Source: Saccharothrix sp. S26
Lineage (GTDB): Bacteria; Actinomycetota; Actinomycetes; Mycobacteriales; Pseudonocardiaceae
Reading direction: 5' to 3'
Length of the DNA: 64,000 bases
NCBI RefSeq assembly: GCF_021390395.1
Contig: NZ_JAJUWT010000015.1
Span: forward strand, 1 to 64,000
Shown here: in pieces, positions 53,200 to 63,237 of the stretch
How positions within the stretch are numbered: position 1 is the stretch's first letter
Layout: each line of letters opens with the position of its first letter
Notes under the pieces: model-generated
Told to the model about the DNA's origin: nothing
The model's database searches: none
The model's input: the letters and a program-made list of their open reading frames with translations, nothing else
Position numbers and translations under genes: made by a program

Positions 53200-53412
53200 C
53201 TACTTGGCGCGCTTGCCGTAGCGGGCCTCGAAGCGCGCGACCCGACCACCGGTGTCGAGGATCTTCTGCTTGCCCGTGTAGAACGGGTGGCAGTTGGAGC
53301 AGATCTCGACGTGGATGGCGCCGGACGACTGGGTGCTGCGCGTGCTGAAGGTGTTGCCGCAGTTGCAGGTGACCTGGGTCGTCACGTACTCGGGGTGGAT
53401 ACCGGTCTTCAA
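53200..53412 (-). CDS. rpmE: 50S ribosomal protein L31 (zinc-binding form)
   Basis: A 70-residue L31 of the C+ type: [20 protein letters not shown] gives the CxC pair and [16 protein letters not shown] the CxxC pair that bind zinc. The start is TTG at 53412, with AGGAAAGGG eight nt upstream; no in-frame ATG or GTG fits. Zinc-free paralogues usually replace it in zinc starvation. Conserved position between rho and prfA. Confidence 0.95.
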   Translation of the reverse strand: MKTGIHPEYVTTQVTCNCGNTFSTRSTQSSGAIHVEICSNCHPFYTGKQKILDTGGRVARFEARYGKRAK

Positions 53413-53659
53413 CGTCTTGTCCCTTTCCTAAGTGGCCGCCGGGTCCTCGTTGGGGTTCGTCGAGGTGAACCGGAGCCGGACTCGACCCGACAGTGTGCCA
53501 GATCGGCGGTCACCGACTGCAACGCGCGCCCCGTCCTGGTTGTTCCCGGTGGGAAGCGTCACAACCGCTCACCGATGGTGGTCGACCATTTGGCGCACGA
53601 GGTAACCGCTGAACTACAGAGAGCAGCGCACAGCGTTGCGTGGACGCCACACTGACCGC

Positions 53660-54070
53660 GTGTTGTGCACTGTCGGGCGTCCCCTGCCGCTGACCACGTG
53701 GCTGGCCGTGCCGTTCCTGTTCAGCATCGCCGTCCTCGGCCTCACCGGGTTGGGTGGCCTGCTGCTGGGTGCCCCGGGGTACCTGGCCCTGTCGAGCCCC
53801 GTGTTCGGGGCGGGCGTCGCCGTCGGGGTGGCGACGTCGAACGCGGTCCTGTGGACCGCCCGGTGGCAGCGCGCGTGGCTGCGCTGGCCGTACCTGGCCG
53901 CGGTGCTGGCCGTGGGCGTGCTGCTGGACGGCGTGCGGGTGCCCGTGGGCGCCGTGGTGGCCCTCGGGGTGCCGGTCACCGCGCTGCTGGTCGCCCAGTA
54001 CTTCCACGACCGCCGCCGCACGGCCGCGCTGGCCGAGGCGGGGCTCGCCGCGCCCACGCCACCCTGCTGA
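53660..54070 (+). CDS. Predicted integral membrane protein
   Basis: A 136-residue protein with four predicted helices: LTTWLAVPFLFSIAVLGLTG, YLALSSPVFGAGVAVGVATS, YLAAVLAVGVLLDGV and VGAVVALGVPVTALLVAQYF, ending in a basic cytoplasmic tail. Function unknown. The GTG at 53660 has no ribosome-binding site; a CACACT six nt before it may be a -10 of a leaderless promoter. Convergent with rho, with a repeat array and a terminator between the stops. Confidence 0.6.
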   Translation: MLCTVGRPLPLTTWLAVPFLFSIAVLGLTGLGGLLLGAPGYLALSSPVFGAGVAVGVATSNAVLWTARWQRAWLRWPYLAAVLAVGVLLDGVRVPVGAVVALGVPVTALLVAQYFHDRRRTAALAEAGLAAPTPPC

Positions 54071-54077
54071 CCCGCGA

Positions 54078-54250
54078 GAACGCCGGAAGAGCCGGGCGAA
54101 CACCCGAGGGTGCTGCCGAACACCTGAAGGCTCCCCCGAACGCCCCGGAACGCCCGGAACGCCCTGAAGGCCCCGCGGACGCCCGAAGGCCCGCCGAACG
54201 CCCGAAGGCCCCGCGAACACGCCGAAGCCCTCCGAACGCCCGAAGGCCCG
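54078..54250. repeat. Imperfect tandem repeat (about 19 bp) between convergent genes
   Basis: At least nine units beginning GAAC and continuing RCCCGAAGGCCC-like, with lengths varying between 9 and 21 bp. The best copies read CGAACGCCCGAAGGCC at about 54193-54208 and 54231-54248. It fills the gap from the membrane protein stop (54070) to the rho terminator, and the last unit forms one arm of that terminator. Confidence 0.7.
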
Positions 54251-54277
54251 CCCGGCAGCACGCCGGACGGGCCTTCG
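54241..54277. terminator. Terminator of rho (bidirectional hairpin)
   Basis: CGAAGGCCCGCCCGGC (54241-54256) and GCCGGACGGGCCTTCG (54262-54277) form a 16-bp stem with one mismatch around loop AGCAC. It is 14 bp beyond the rho stop and follows the convergent gene end. Confidence 0.75.
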
Positions 54278-54290
54278 CGGTCGTGCGCGG

Positions 54291-56384
54291 TCAGTCGTTG
54301 TCCGCGCCCGGGGTGGTCTTGGCCACCTGCATCAGGAACTCGATGTTCGTGCGGCTCTTGCGCAGCCGGTCCAGCAGCAGGTCGATGGCCTGCTGGCTGT
54401 CCAGGGCGTGCAGCACCCGGCGCAGCTTGTGCATGACCGCCAGCTCGTCCGGCGAGAGCAGCAGGTCTTCCTTGCGGGTGCCGGACGAGTCCACGTCCAC
54501 CGCCGGGAAGGTCCGCTTGTCCGCGATCTTGCGGTCGAGCTTGAGCTCGGCGTTGCCGGTGCCCTTGAACTCCTCGAAGATCACGCTGTCACCCGCGGAC
54601 CCGGTCTCGACCAGGGCCGTCGCGATGACGGTCAGCGAGCCGCCGCCCTCGATGTTGCGGGCCGCGCCCAGGAACCGCTTGGGCGGGTACAGCGCGGTCG
54701 AGTCGACACCACCGGACAGGATCCGGCCGCTCGCGGGGGCCGCGAGGTTGTAGGCCCGACCCAGGCGGGTGATCGAGTCCAGCAGCACGACCACGTCGTG
54801 ACCCATCTCGACCAGGCGCTTCGCCCGCTCGATGGCCAGCTCCGAGATCGTGGTGTGGTCCGACGGCGGCCGGTCGAAGGTGGAGGCGATGACCTCGCCC
54901 TTCACCGACCGCTGCATGTCGGTGACCTCTTCGGGGCGCTCGTCCACCAGCACCACCATCAGGTGGCACTCGGGGTTGTTCTTGGTGATCGCGTTGGCGA
55001 TCGCCTGGAGCACCGAGGTCTTGCCCGCCTTCGGCGGCGACACGACCAGGGCGCGCTGGCCCTTGCCGATCGGCATCACCAGGTCGATGACGCGCGTGGT
55101 GAGGATGTGCGGTTCCGTCTCGAGGCGCAGGCGCTCGTTCGGGTACAGCGGCGTCAGCTTGGTGAAGTCCGGCCGGTTGCGGGACTCCTCCGGGTCGAGG
55201 CCGTTGATCTTGTCCACCCGCACCAGGGGGTTGAACTTCTGGCGCTGCTGCTCGCCGTCGCGCGGCTGCCGCACGGCGCCGATCAGGGCGTCGCCGCGGC
55301 GCAGCCCGTACTTGCGGACCAGCGACAACGACACGTACACGTCGTTCGGCCCGGCCAGGTAGCCCGAGGTGCGGACGAACGCGTAGTTCTCCAGCACGTC
55401 GAGGATGCCCGCCACGGGCAGCAGGACGTCGTCCTCGCGCACCTCGGTGTCGGTGGCGGGACCGCCGTCGTCGCCCCGGCCACCGCGCCGGCGGCGGTCG
55501 CGGAAGCGGCGACCGCGACGGCCGCCCTCCTCGTCGCCGTCGTCGCCCTGGCTCTGCTGGCGGTTGCGGTTCTGGTCGCGGTCGCGGCCACCCCGGTCGC
55601 CACGATCGCCGCGGTCGTCCCGCCCGCCCCGGTCGGACCGGTCGCGGTTGCCGCGCTCGCCCCGGTCGGAGCGCTGCTCGCGCTGCTCGGAGCGGTCGGA
55701 CCGGTCACCGCGGTCGGACCGGTCGCCCCGGTCGGAGCGCTCGGCGCGGTCGGGCCGCTCGCCCTGCTGGCGCTCGCCCTGGCGGCCGTCACCCTGCGCG
55801 CGGCCGTCACCCTGCTGGCGGTCGCCCTGCTGGCGGTCGCCCTGGACGACGCGGTCGGCCTGGGCGGGCCGGTCGGCCTGCGGCGCCTGCTGCGCGTCCG
55901 CGGCCGGGGCCTCCGGGCTGCCCGCGGGGCGGTTGGCGGACCGGCGGCGGCGGTTGCCGCGGCGGCCGCTGTCCTCCTCGGCGGGGCGGTCGGTCACGTC
56001 GAGCTGCTGCTGGGTCGGCTTCTCCACCGCGGGCAGCGCCTCGGCGGGCTTCTCGACCACGGGCGCGGCGACCGCCTTGGCGGTCTCGGCCTTCTTCTCG
56101 GCCTTGGGCGGCGTCGCGGCACTGCCCCGACCGGAGGTGCCGCCCTGCCGCTCCTTGATGGCCGCGATCAGGTCGCCCTTGCGGAGGCCGGCCACGCCGG
56201 TGATACCCAGCTGACCTGCGAGTTCACGGAGTTCGGCCAGCACCATTCCAGAGAGGCCCGCGCGCTTGCGCGGCGTGGCGCTGCCGTTCGAAGGGGTGGT
56301 CAGAGCGTTCTCCTCGGCTCCGGAACTGGCAGCGGGGTCGGGAGCAGCAGGAGCTTGGCTGCTCAGTACATCGGTGTTGGTCAC
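54291..56384 (-). CDS. rho: Transcription termination factor Rho with disordered RGD-rich insertion
   Basis: A 697-residue Rho. The N-terminal helical domain (SGMVLAELRELAGQLGITG, GLRKGDLIAAI) is followed by about 220 residues of low complexity: Ala/Pro/Glu, then GDRQQ and RSDRGDRSDRG repeats and RRGRRFRDRRRRGGRG. The cold-shock-like RNA-binding domain (GILDVLENYAFVRTSGY) and the RecA-like motor (P-loop SPPKAGKTSVLQAIA, SITRLGRAYN, GGVDSTALYPPKRF) are canonical. It ends transcripts by RNA translocation. The charged insertion is known in actinobacterial Rho and aids binding of structured GC-rich RNA. GTG start after AAGGACATGT. Confidence 0.97.
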   Translation of the reverse strand: MTNTDVLSSQAPAAPDPAASSGAEENALTTPSNGSATPRKRAGLSGMVLAELRELAGQLGITGVAGLRKGDLIAAIKERQGGTSGRGSAATPPKAEKKAETAKAVAAPVVEKPAEALPAVEKPTQQQLDVTDRPAEEDSGRRGNRRRRSANRPAGSPEAPAADAQQAPQADRPAQADRVVQGDRQQGDRQQGDGRAQGDGRQGERQQGERPDRAERSDRGDRSDRGDRSDRSEQREQRSDRGERGNRDRSDRGGRDDRGDRGDRGGRDRDQNRNRQQSQGDDGDEEGGRRGRRFRDRRRRGGRGDDGGPATDTEVREDDVLLPVAGILDVLENYAFVRTSGYLAGPNDVYVSLSLVRKYGLRRGDALIGAVRQPRDGEQQRQKFNPLVRVDKINGLDPEESRNRPDFTKLTPLYPNERLRLETEPHILTTRVIDLVMPIGKGQRALVVSPPKAGKTSVLQAIANAITKNNPECHLMVVLVDERPEEVTDMQRSVKGEVIASTFDRPPSDHTTISELAIERAKRLVEMGHDVVVLLDSITRLGRAYNLAAPASGRILSGGVDSTALYPPKRFLGAARNIEGGGSLTVIATALVETGSAGDSVIFEEFKGTGNAELKLDRKIADKRTFPAVDVDSSGTRKEDLLLSPDELAVMHKLRRVLHALDSQQAIDLLLDRLRKSRTNIEFLMQVAKTTPGADND

Positions 56385-56728
56385 ACATGTCCTTCCTGAC
56401 CGGAGCGCGCCTCCTACGCGATCCAGCGGACCTGCCGTCCGACGGAATGCGGCGCGGCAGTTTCGTCCCGGTTCAGGCGGACCTGGCGACGGCGCGGAAC
56501 GCGCACGAAAGCGGAGTCCTCCGGTGCGGGACTTCGGTCACACGGCGAGCGGGTGCCTTCCAGCGTCGGCCCCGTCCATACGGCACAGAGCCAAGTCACT
56601 GGAGGAATGCGATCCGGAACGAACGTCCGGGCACCACACCGGCGCCCGTGCGCGCGGTGACTGATGGCCCCGAGGGTAGACGCCGGTCCGGCCGGGTGCA
56701 ACAACCGGGGCACGGCGCGTCGCATCAC
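56385..56728 (-). promoter_or_regulatory. rho promoter and long 5' leader
   Basis: No gene in 344 bp between thrB and rho. On the minus strand TTGCAC (56701-56696) and TACCCT (56678-56673) are 17 nt apart, a good promoter. It predicts transcription start near 56666 and an untranslated leader of about 280 nt before the rho GTG. A frame through the leader starts upstream of the promoter and is not believable as a gene. Long rho leaders often mediate autoregulation (inference). Confidence 0.5.
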
Positions 56729-57619
56729 TCAGCCGAGTGGCGCAACCCGGACTCCGGCCAGGTCGACCGGTACGGCACGGGCCTCGAACCCGGTCGTGTC
56801 CACCCGGGGCGGCAGCACACCGTCGGGTGGCAGGGCCAGGACCGTGGGTCCGGCGCCCGACACCGCGGCCGCCACCCCCGCCTCCCGCAGCGACCGCACC
56901 AGGCGTGTCGTCGCAGGCCAGGCGGGTTCCCGGTAGGGCTCGTGCAGCCGGTCGTCCAACGCGTCGAGCAGCAGCGAGGGGTCCGCGGTGAGGGCGTGCA
57001 CGGCCAGCGCGGACCGTCCCGCGGCGAACGCCGCGTCCTCGTGCGGCACCTTCGACGGCAGCAGCCCCCGGGTGGTGTGGGTGGACGACTCCTCCGCCGG
57101 CACCAGCACCACCGGCGTCACGCCGGGGTGCGGGTCCACACGGACCGCGCGGTAGCGGTCACCCTGCGTCCACGCGATCACCACACCGCCGAACATCGCC
57201 GCCGCCGCGTTGTCCGCGTGGCCCTCGAACTCGGCGGCGAGTTGCAACGCGCTCGTGTCCGACTCGCGACCGGCGAGGGCGAACCCGGCCGCCACGCCGG
57301 CCACCACCGCCGCCGCCGAGGAGCCGAGGCCCCGCGCGTGGGGGATGGCGTTGCGGCACGTCAGCCGCAGCCCCGGGACGTCGAGCCTGAGCCGCTCGCA
57401 CGCCGCCCGGAACGCCCGCACGACCAGGTGCCGCTCGTCGGTCGGCACGTCGGAGGCGCCCTCGCCGGACGCCTCCACCACCAGCCCGCCGCCGGTCACG
57501 GCGAACTCCAGCTCGTCGTGCACGCCCAGCGCCATGCCGAGCGCGTCGAACCCCGAGCCGAGGTTCGCCGTGGACGCGGGGACGGTGACGCGGACGGCGT
57601 GGGCGGCCAGGGCCGTCAC
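56729..57619 (-). CDS. thrB: Homoserine kinase
   Basis: A 296-residue GHMP kinase. [20 protein letters not shown] is the N-terminal substrate motif, the phosphate loop is [17 protein letters not shown], and [13 protein letters not shown] is the C-terminal GHMP motif. It phosphorylates homoserine for threonine synthesis. The GTG at 57619 overlaps the thrC stop (GTGA). Last gene of the argS-lysA-hom-thrC-thrB string. Confidence 0.95.
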   Translation of the reverse strand: MTALAAHAVRVTVPASTANLGSGFDALGMALGVHDELEFAVTGGGLVVEASGEGASDVPTDERHLVVRAFRAACERLRLDVPGLRLTCRNAIPHARGLGSSAAAVVAGVAAGFALAGRESDTSALQLAAEFEGHADNAAAAMFGGVVIAWTQGDRYRAVRVDPHPGVTPVVLVPAEESSTHTTRGLLPSKVPHEDAAFAAGRSALAVHALTADPSLLLDALDDRLHEPYREPAWPATTRLVRSLREAGVAAAVSGAGPTVLALPPDGVLPPRVDTTGFEARAVPVDLAGVRVAPLG

Positions 57620-58692
57620 GCCAGCTCCAGGGCGGTCGCGACCGCGCCGGGGTCCACCGGCACCGGCTCGACCTCGGGCATGCCGAGCAGGGCCGTGTCG
57701 GGGTCCTTCAGGCCGTGGCCGGTGACCGTGCAGACGACCGTGGAGCCCTTGGGCAGCCTGCCGTCGGCGGCCGTGGCCAGCAGGCCCGCCACGCTGGTCG
57801 CCGACGCGGGCTCGACGAAGATGCCCTCGGTCGAGGCCAGCAGCCGGTAGGCCTCCAGGATCTTCTCGTCGGTCACGGCCTCGAACAGGCCGCCGGACTC
57901 CTCCTTGGCGGCCACCGCGCCGGTCCACGACGCCGGGCTGCCCACCCGGATGGCGGTCGCGATGGTCTCCGGGTTCGCCACCGGCGCGCCCAGCACCAGC
58001 GGCGCGGAGCCCGCGGCCTGGAAGCCGAACATGCGCGGCGTCGAGGAGGTGACCCCGTCCTCGTGGTAGTCCGAGTAACCACGCCAGTACGCGGTGATGT
58101 TGCCCGCGTTGCCGACCGGCAGGCAGTGGATGTCCGGCGCGCGGCCGAGCACGTCGCAGATCTCCCACGCGGCGGTCTTCTGGCCGATCAGCCGCACCGG
58201 GTTGACCGAGTTGACCAGCGTGATCGGGTACTCGGTCGAGGTCTTGGCGGCCAGCTCCAGGCAGTCGTCGAAGTTGCCGTCGATCTGGAGGATCTTCGCG
58301 CCGTGCGCCACCGCCTGGGCGAGCTTGCCCAGCGCGATCTTGCCGCGCGGCACGAGCACCGCGGCGGTGAGGCCCGCCTTGGCCGCGTAGGCCGCCGCGC
58401 TGGCCGAGGTGTTGCCGGTCGACGCGCAGATCACCGCGCGGATGCCGCTGGCCAGGGCGTGCGTCATGGCCACGGTCATGCCGCGGTCCTTGAACGAGCC
58501 GGTCGGGTTCGCGCCCTCGACCTTGATGTGGACGTCGCAGCCGGTGAGCTCCGACAGGTGCCGGGCGGCCACCAGGGGCGTGCCGCCTTCGTGGAGGGTG
58601 ACGACCTCGGCGCCCTCGGGGAGTCGGATCCGGTCCGCGTAGGCGTGGATGATGCCGGGCCACCCCGGTCGCACGCCTGCTTGGATCGTCAT
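57616..58692 (-). CDS. thrC: Threonine synthase
   Basis: A 358-residue PLP enzyme of the short class. The PLP lysine lies in [18 protein letters not shown], with [34 protein letters not shown] and the late [11 protein letters not shown]. It converts O-phosphohomoserine to threonine. The ATG at 58692 overlaps the hom stop by four bases (ATGA), and its own stop overlaps thrB, so the three proteins are translationally coupled. Confidence 0.96.
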   Translation of the reverse strand: MTIQAGVRPGWPGIIHAYADRIRLPEGAEVVTLHEGGTPLVAARHLSELTGCDVHIKVEGANPTGSFKDRGMTVAMTHALASGIRAVICASTGNTSASAAAYAAKAGLTAAVLVPRGKIALGKLAQAVAHGAKILQIDGNFDDCLELAAKTSTEYPITLVNSVNPVRLIGQKTAAWEICDVLGRAPDIHCLPVGNAGNITAYWRGYSDYHEDGVTSSTPRMFGFQAAGSAPLVLGAPVANPETIATAIRVGSPASWTGAVAAKEESGGLFEAVTDEKILEAYRLLASTEGIFVEPASATSVAGLLATAADGRLPKGSTVVCTVTGHGLKDPDTALLGMPEVEPVPVDPGAVATALELA

Positions 58693-59996
58693 GTCTCTTC
58701 GCCTTCCACCCTCATCACGCTGACCACTTCCCGAACCACGGGCAGCCCGCCGATTTTGTCCACGGTCGACCGCAGTGCCGCGTCGGTCGCGGCGTGGGTG
58801 ACGATCACCAGGCTGGCGTCGTCGACCCGCCCCTCCTGCCGCACCGCCGCGATGCTCACGTCGTGTTCCGCGAACACCGCCGCCACCTGCGACAACACGC
58901 CCGCCCGGTCGGCGACGTCGAGGCTGATGTGATAACGCGTGGGCGTCTGGCCCATCGGCCGCACGGGCAGGTTCGCGTAGGCCGACTCACGCGGCCCGCG
59001 CCCGCGGTGCACCCGGTTGCGGGCCACCGCGACGAGGTCGCCCAGCACCGCGCTGGCAGTCGGGGCGCCGCCCGCGCCCTGGCCGTAGAACATCATCTCG
59101 CCCGCCGCGTCGGCCTCCACGAACACCGCGTTGAACGCGCCGTGCACGCTCGCCAGCGGGTGGGAGGTGGGGATCATCGCCGGGTGCACGCGCACCGAGA
59201 TCCCCTCGCCCTCGTCGTGCGCGACGCGCTCGCAGATGGCGAGCAGCTTCACCGTGCGGCCCAGGGCCTTGGCGGCGGCGATGTCGGCGGCGCTGACCTG
59301 CGCGATGCCCTCGCGGTGCACGTCGGCGGCCGTGACCCGGCTGTGGAACGCCAGCGACGCGAGGATCGCGGCCTTGGAGGCGGCGTCGAAGCCGTCCACG
59401 TCCGCCGTCGGGTCGGCCTCGGCGTACCCGAGACGGGTCGCCTCCTCCAGGGTCTCGGCGTAGCTCGCCCCGGTGGAGTCCATGCCCGAGAGGATGAAGT
59501 TCGTGGTGCCGTTGACGATGCCCATGACCCGGGTGATGCGGTCACCGGCCAGCGACTCGCGCAGCGGGCGCAGCAGCGGGATCGCGCCCGCCACCGCCGC
59601 CTCGAAGTACAGGTCCGCGCCCGAGGCGTCGGAGGCCTCGAACAGCTCCGCCGAGTGCTCGGCCAGCAGCGCCTTGTTCGCGGTCACCACCGACTTGCCC
59701 CCGCGCAACGCGGCGAGCAGCAGCGTACGGGCGGGCTCGATGCCGCCGATGACCTCCACGACCACGTCCACGTCGGCGGAGGTGACCAGCGCCTCGGCGT
59801 CGGTCGTCAGCAGCTCGGCGGGCACGTCGCGGTGCTTGTTCGGCCTGCGCACGGCGATGCCGGCCAGCTCGATCGGCGCGCCGACCCGCGCGGTGAGGTC
59901 GGCCGCCTGGTCGGTGAGCAGCCGGACCACCTCGGTGCCGACGGTGCCGCAGCCCAGCAGCGCGACCCTGATCGGTTTGCCCTCGTGGCTTGCCAC
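58689..59996 (-). CDS. hom: Homoserine dehydrogenase
   Basis: A 435-residue homoserine dehydrogenase. Rossmann motif [29 protein letters not shown]-type segment ([17 protein letters not shown]), catalytic region [14 protein letters not shown] and [19 protein letters not shown]. The C-terminal ACT domain ([20 protein letters not shown]) gives threonine feedback regulation. GTG at 59996 has GGAGG eight nt upstream, overlapping the 3' end of lysA. Branch enzyme from aspartate semialdehyde toward threonine and methionine. Confidence 0.96.
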   Translation of the reverse strand: MASHEGKPIRVALLGCGTVGTEVVRLLTDQAADLTARVGAPIELAGIAVRRPNKHRDVPAELLTTDAEALVTSADVDVVVEVIGGIEPARTLLLAALRGGKSVVTANKALLAEHSAELFEASDASGADLYFEAAVAGAIPLLRPLRESLAGDRITRVMGIVNGTTNFILSGMDSTGASYAETLEEATRLGYAEADPTADVDGFDAASKAAILASLAFHSRVTAADVHREGIAQVSAADIAAAKALGRTVKLLAICERVAHDEGEGISVRVHPAMIPTSHPLASVHGAFNAVFVEADAAGEMMFYGQGAGGAPTASAVLGDLVAVARNRVHRGRGPRESAYANLPVRPMGQTPTRYHISLDVADRAGVLSQVAAVFAEHDVSIAAVRQEGRVDDASLVIVTHAATDAALRSTVDKIGGLPVVREVVSVMRVEGEET

Positions 59997-59999
59997 TTC

Positions 60000-61424
60000 T
60001 CATACCTCCAGGCGGAACAGGTCTTCCTCGGTCTCCCGGCGCAGCAGCAACCGGGCCTGGCCGTCCACGACCGCGGCGAGCGCGGGCCGGGGCAGCCGGT
60101 TGTAGCCGCTGGCCATGGAGTAGCAGTACGCCCCGGTGGCGGCGACCGCGATCAGGTCGCCGGGCGCGAGGTCGTCGGGCAGCCAGCAGTCGCGCACGAC
60201 CACGTCACCGGACTCGCAGTGCTTGCCCACGACCCGGCACAGCACCGGCTGTGCGTCCTCGCCCGCCGCGCGCGAGACCAGCTTGCAGTCGTAGACCGCG
60301 TCGTACAGCGCGGTGCGGATGTTGTCGCTCATGCCGCCGTCCACGCTGACGTACCGGCGGACCACGCCCGCGTCGAGCTGGACGTCCTTGATGGTGCCCA
60401 CCTCGTACAGCGTCACCGTGCCGGGGCCGACGATGGCGCGGCCCGGCTCGACCGCGATCTTCGGCGCGGGCAGCTGCGCGTGCTCGCACTCCTTGGCCAC
60501 GATGTTGTGCAGCTGCCTGGCCAGCTCGGCGGGCGGCGGCGGGTCGTCGTCCGGGGTGTAGGCGATGCCGAGGCCACCGCCGAGGTCCACGGTCGTGACG
60601 TGGTCGAGGATCGCGTCGCCGTGCTCGTCGCGCAGGTCGGCGAGCAACCCGATGACGCGGCGCGCGGCGACCTCGAAGCCGCTGGCGTCGAAGATCTGCG
60701 AGCCGATGTGGCTGTGCAGGCCGACCAGCCGCAGCCCTTCGGACTTCAGCACCCGGCGGGCCGCCTCGGCCGCGTCGCCGGAGGACAGCGAGAAGCCGAA
60801 CTTCTGGTCCTCGTGCGCGGTGGCGATGAACTCGTGCGTGTGCGCCTCGACACCGACCGTCACCCGGATCATCACCGGCTGCACCCGGCCGCGCTCGCGG
60901 GCCACCTGGTCCAACCGGGCGATCTCGTAGAACGAGTCCAGCACGACCGCGCCGACCCCGGCCTCGACCGCGGCCGTCAGCTCGGCCACGGACTTGTTGT
61001 TGCCGTGCAGCGCGATCCGCTCGGGCGGGAACTCCGCGCGCAGCGCCACGGCCAGCTCGCCGCCGCTGGCCACGTCGATGCTCAGGCCCTCCTCGGCGAC
61101 CCACCGAGCCACCGCGACGGACAGGAACGCCTTGGACGCGTAGTGGACGCGGGTCGGGTCGCCGAACGCCTCGGCGTGCTCGCGGCAGCGGGCGCGGAAG
61201 TCGGCCTCGTCCATCACGAACAGCGGGGTGCCGTGCTCCTGGGCGAGCTGCCGCACGTCCACGCCGGCCAAGCGCACCGCGCCGTCGTCGTCGCGCTCGG
61301 CGTTGCGGGGCCACACCTGCGGGTGCAGCGCGTCCAGGTCCCGCGCGGACGTGGGCCGGTTGCCGGCCGTGTTGGAGGGGACGAGGACGTCGGCGTGCCG
61401 GGGACCGGCCGGGTGCGCGCGCAT
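60000..61424 (-). CDS. lysA: Diaminopimelate decarboxylase
   Basis: A 474-residue fold-III PLP decarboxylase. The PLP lysine is in [11 protein letters not shown], with [38 protein letters not shown] and [12 protein letters not shown] with the active-site Cys, then [12 protein letters not shown]. It makes lysine from meso-diaminopimelate. The ATG at 61424 overlaps the argS stop by one base (TGATG). The argS-lysA coupling is a recognised actinobacterial arrangement, as in corynebacteria. Confidence 0.96.
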   Translation of the reverse strand: MRAHPAGPRHADVLVPSNTAGNRPTSARDLDALHPQVWPRNAERDDDGAVRLAGVDVRQLAQEHGTPLFVMDEADFRARCREHAEAFGDPTRVHYASKAFLSVAVARWVAEEGLSIDVASGGELAVALRAEFPPERIALHGNNKSVAELTAAVEAGVGAVVLDSFYEIARLDQVARERGRVQPVMIRVTVGVEAHTHEFIATAHEDQKFGFSLSSGDAAEAARRVLKSEGLRLVGLHSHIGSQIFDASGFEVAARRVIGLLADLRDEHGDAILDHVTTVDLGGGLGIAYTPDDDPPPPAELARQLHNIVAKECEHAQLPAPKIAVEPGRAIVGPGTVTLYEVGTIKDVQLDAGVVRRYVSVDGGMSDNIRTALYDAVYDCKLVSRAAGEDAQPVLCRVVGKHCESGDVVVRDCWLPDDLAPGDLIAVAATGAYCYSMASGYNRLPRPALAAVVDGQARLLLRRETEEDLFRLEV

Positions 61425-63067
61425 CACATGCGCTCCGGCGCGGTCACGCCCAGCAGCGCGAGGCCGTTGGCGAACACCTGGCGGGTCGCCGCGCACAGGC
61501 TCAGCCGGGCCCGGTGCAGCTCGGTCGTCTCCTCGTCGCCCCTCGGCAGCACCCGACACGCCTCGTGGAAGCGGTGGTAGGTGCCCGCCAGCTCTTCCAG
61601 GTAACGCGCCACGCGGTGCGGTTCGCGCAGCTCGCCCGCGGTGGCGATGACGCGCGGGAACTCGCCGATGGTGCGGATGAGGTCGCCCTCGCGGTCGTGG
61701 GTGAGCTCCTCCACCGCGTCACCGGGCGTAACGCCCAGGTCGGCGGCGTTGCGCAGCACCGACGACAGCCGCGCGTGCGCGTACTGCACGTAGAACACCG
61801 GGTTGTCGTTGCTGCGCTTGCGCAGCAGGTCCAGGTCGATGTCCAGGGACGAGTCCACCGACGAGCGGCTCATGGCGTACCGGGCGGCGTCCACGCCGAC
61901 CGCGTCCACCAGGTCCTGCATGGTGATCACGGTGCCCGCGCGCTTGCTCATCCGCACCGGCTTGCCCTCGCTGACCAGGTTCACCATCTGGCCGATCAGC
62001 ACCTCCACCGACGCCGGGTCGTCGCCCAGCGCCGAGGCGGCGGCCTTGAGCCTGCCGATGTAGCCGTGGTGGTCCGCGCCGAGCATGTAGATGCACAGGT
62101 CGAAGCCGCGCGACCGCTTGTCCACCAGGTACGCGATGTCACCGGCGATGTACGCGGGGTCACCGTCGCTCTTGATGACCACGCGGTCCTTGTCGTCGCC
62201 GAACTCGGTGGACCGCAGCCACCACGCGCCGTTGTCGAAGTACAGCGCGCCGGAGCCCTTGAGCTGCTCGACTGCCTTGGTGACCGCGCCCGACTTGTGC
62301 AGCGAGTCCTCGTGGAAGAAGACGTCGAAGTCGGTGCCGAAGTCGTGCAGGTCCTTCTTGATCTCCTCGAACATCAGGTTCACGCCGATGCGGCGGAACA
62401 CCTCGTGCGAGTCCTCGCTGGTCAGCGCGCTGGGCTCCTGGCGGAGCACCTCGGCGGCGATGTCGCTGATGTAGCCGCCCGCGTAGCCGTCCTCCGGCGC
62501 GGGCTCGCCCTTCGCGGCGGCGATCAGGGACCGGACGAACCGGTCGATCTGCGCGCCCGCGTCGTTGAAGTAGTACTCGCGGGTGACCTCGCCGCCGTTG
62601 GCGGTCAGGATGCGGCCCAGCGCGTCGCCGACCGCGGCCCAGCGGGTGCCACCCAGGTGGATGGGGCCGGTCGGGTTCGCCGAGACGAACTCCAGGTTGA
62701 TCCGGGTGCCGGCGAGCTGGTCGCCCCGGCCGTAGGCCTCGCCGGCCTTCAGCACGTCGCGCACGATGGCGCCCTGGGCGTCCGCGGCCAGCCGCAGGTT
62801 CAGAAAGCCCAGGCCCGCGACCTCGACCGAGGAGATGGCGTCGGTGCCGGTCAGCGCCTCGGCGAGCCAGCCGGCCAGGTCGCGGGACGTCACGCCGACC
62901 TTCTTGGCGGTCTGCAGGGCCAGGTTCGTGGCGTAGTCGCCGTGCTCGGGGTTGCGGGGGCGCTCGATCGTGACCGCTGTGGGCAGGGCGGCGGGGTCGA
63001 GGCCGCGGGTGGACAACACGTCCACGGCCGTCGCACGGACCAGTTCAGCGAGCGCAGCGGGAGTCAC
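61424..63067 (-). CDS. argS: Arginyl-tRNA synthetase
   Basis: A 547-residue class I synthetase. The HIGH-equivalent is HLGG in [21 protein letters not shown], the usual actinobacterial variant, and the KMSKS-equivalent is RMSKRAGTV. The N-terminal Add1 domain ([12 protein letters not shown]) and the C-terminal DALR anticodon domain ([24 protein letters not shown]) are complete. First gene of the aspartate-family operon. GTG at 63067 lies 6 nt after TAGACT, so the mRNA is probably leaderless. Confidence 0.96.
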   Translation of the reverse strand: MTPAALAELVRATAVDVLSTRGLDPAALPTAVTIERPRNPEHGDYATNLALQTAKKVGVTSRDLAGWLAEALTGTDAISSVEVAGLGFLNLRLAADAQGAIVRDVLKAGEAYGRGDQLAGTRINLEFVSANPTGPIHLGGTRWAAVGDALGRILTANGGEVTREYYFNDAGAQIDRFVRSLIAAAKGEPAPEDGYAGGYISDIAAEVLRQEPSALTSEDSHEVFRRIGVNLMFEEIKKDLHDFGTDFDVFFHEDSLHKSGAVTKAVEQLKGSGALYFDNGAWWLRSTEFGDDKDRVVIKSDGDPAYIAGDIAYLVDKRSRGFDLCIYMLGADHHGYIGRLKAAASALGDDPASVEVLIGQMVNLVSEGKPVRMSKRAGTVITMQDLVDAVGVDAARYAMSRSSVDSSLDIDLDLLRKRSNDNPVFYVQYAHARLSSVLRNAADLGVTPGDAVEELTHDREGDLIRTIGEFPRVIATAGELREPHRVARYLEELAGTYHRFHEACRVLPRGDEETTELHRARLSLCAATRQVFANGLALLGVTAPERM

Positions 63068-63073
63068 CCGGCA

Positions 63074-63079
63074 AGTCTA
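63074..63079 (-). promoter_or_regulatory. -10 element TAGACT for the argS-lysA-hom-thrC-thrB operon
   Basis: TAGACT on the minus strand ends 6 nt before the argS GTG at 63067, with no Shine-Dalgarno sequence. All following genes overlap or nearly abut, so this promoter probably drives all five. No clear -35. Confidence 0.5.
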
Positions 63080-63193
63080 GGGAAGCGTTCCCGCTGGTCT
63101 CGACCGGGATGGGCGTCCCGCGAAGTGGGAACGGACACGGCCCGTGACCACCGGCTGTGACGGGCAGTTGACGGTGATCAGACACGGTGTCCC

Positions 63194-63199
63194 TACACT
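63194..63199 (+). promoter_or_regulatory. -10 element TACACT for the DUF3105 gene
   Basis: TACACT lies 38 nt upstream of the ATG at 63238. TTGACG at 63168-63173 is a possible -35 but with a long 20-nt spacer. The leader carries GAGGCGG before the ATG. Confidence 0.4.
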
Positions 63200-63237
63200 G
63201 GCCCGCGGCATGGGCGTATGACGAGACTGAGGCGGAC

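Noticed and set aside
56414-56728. A 104-residue gene in the rho leader
   Set aside because: It starts upstream of a good promoter, has no ribosome-binding site and no recognisable family.
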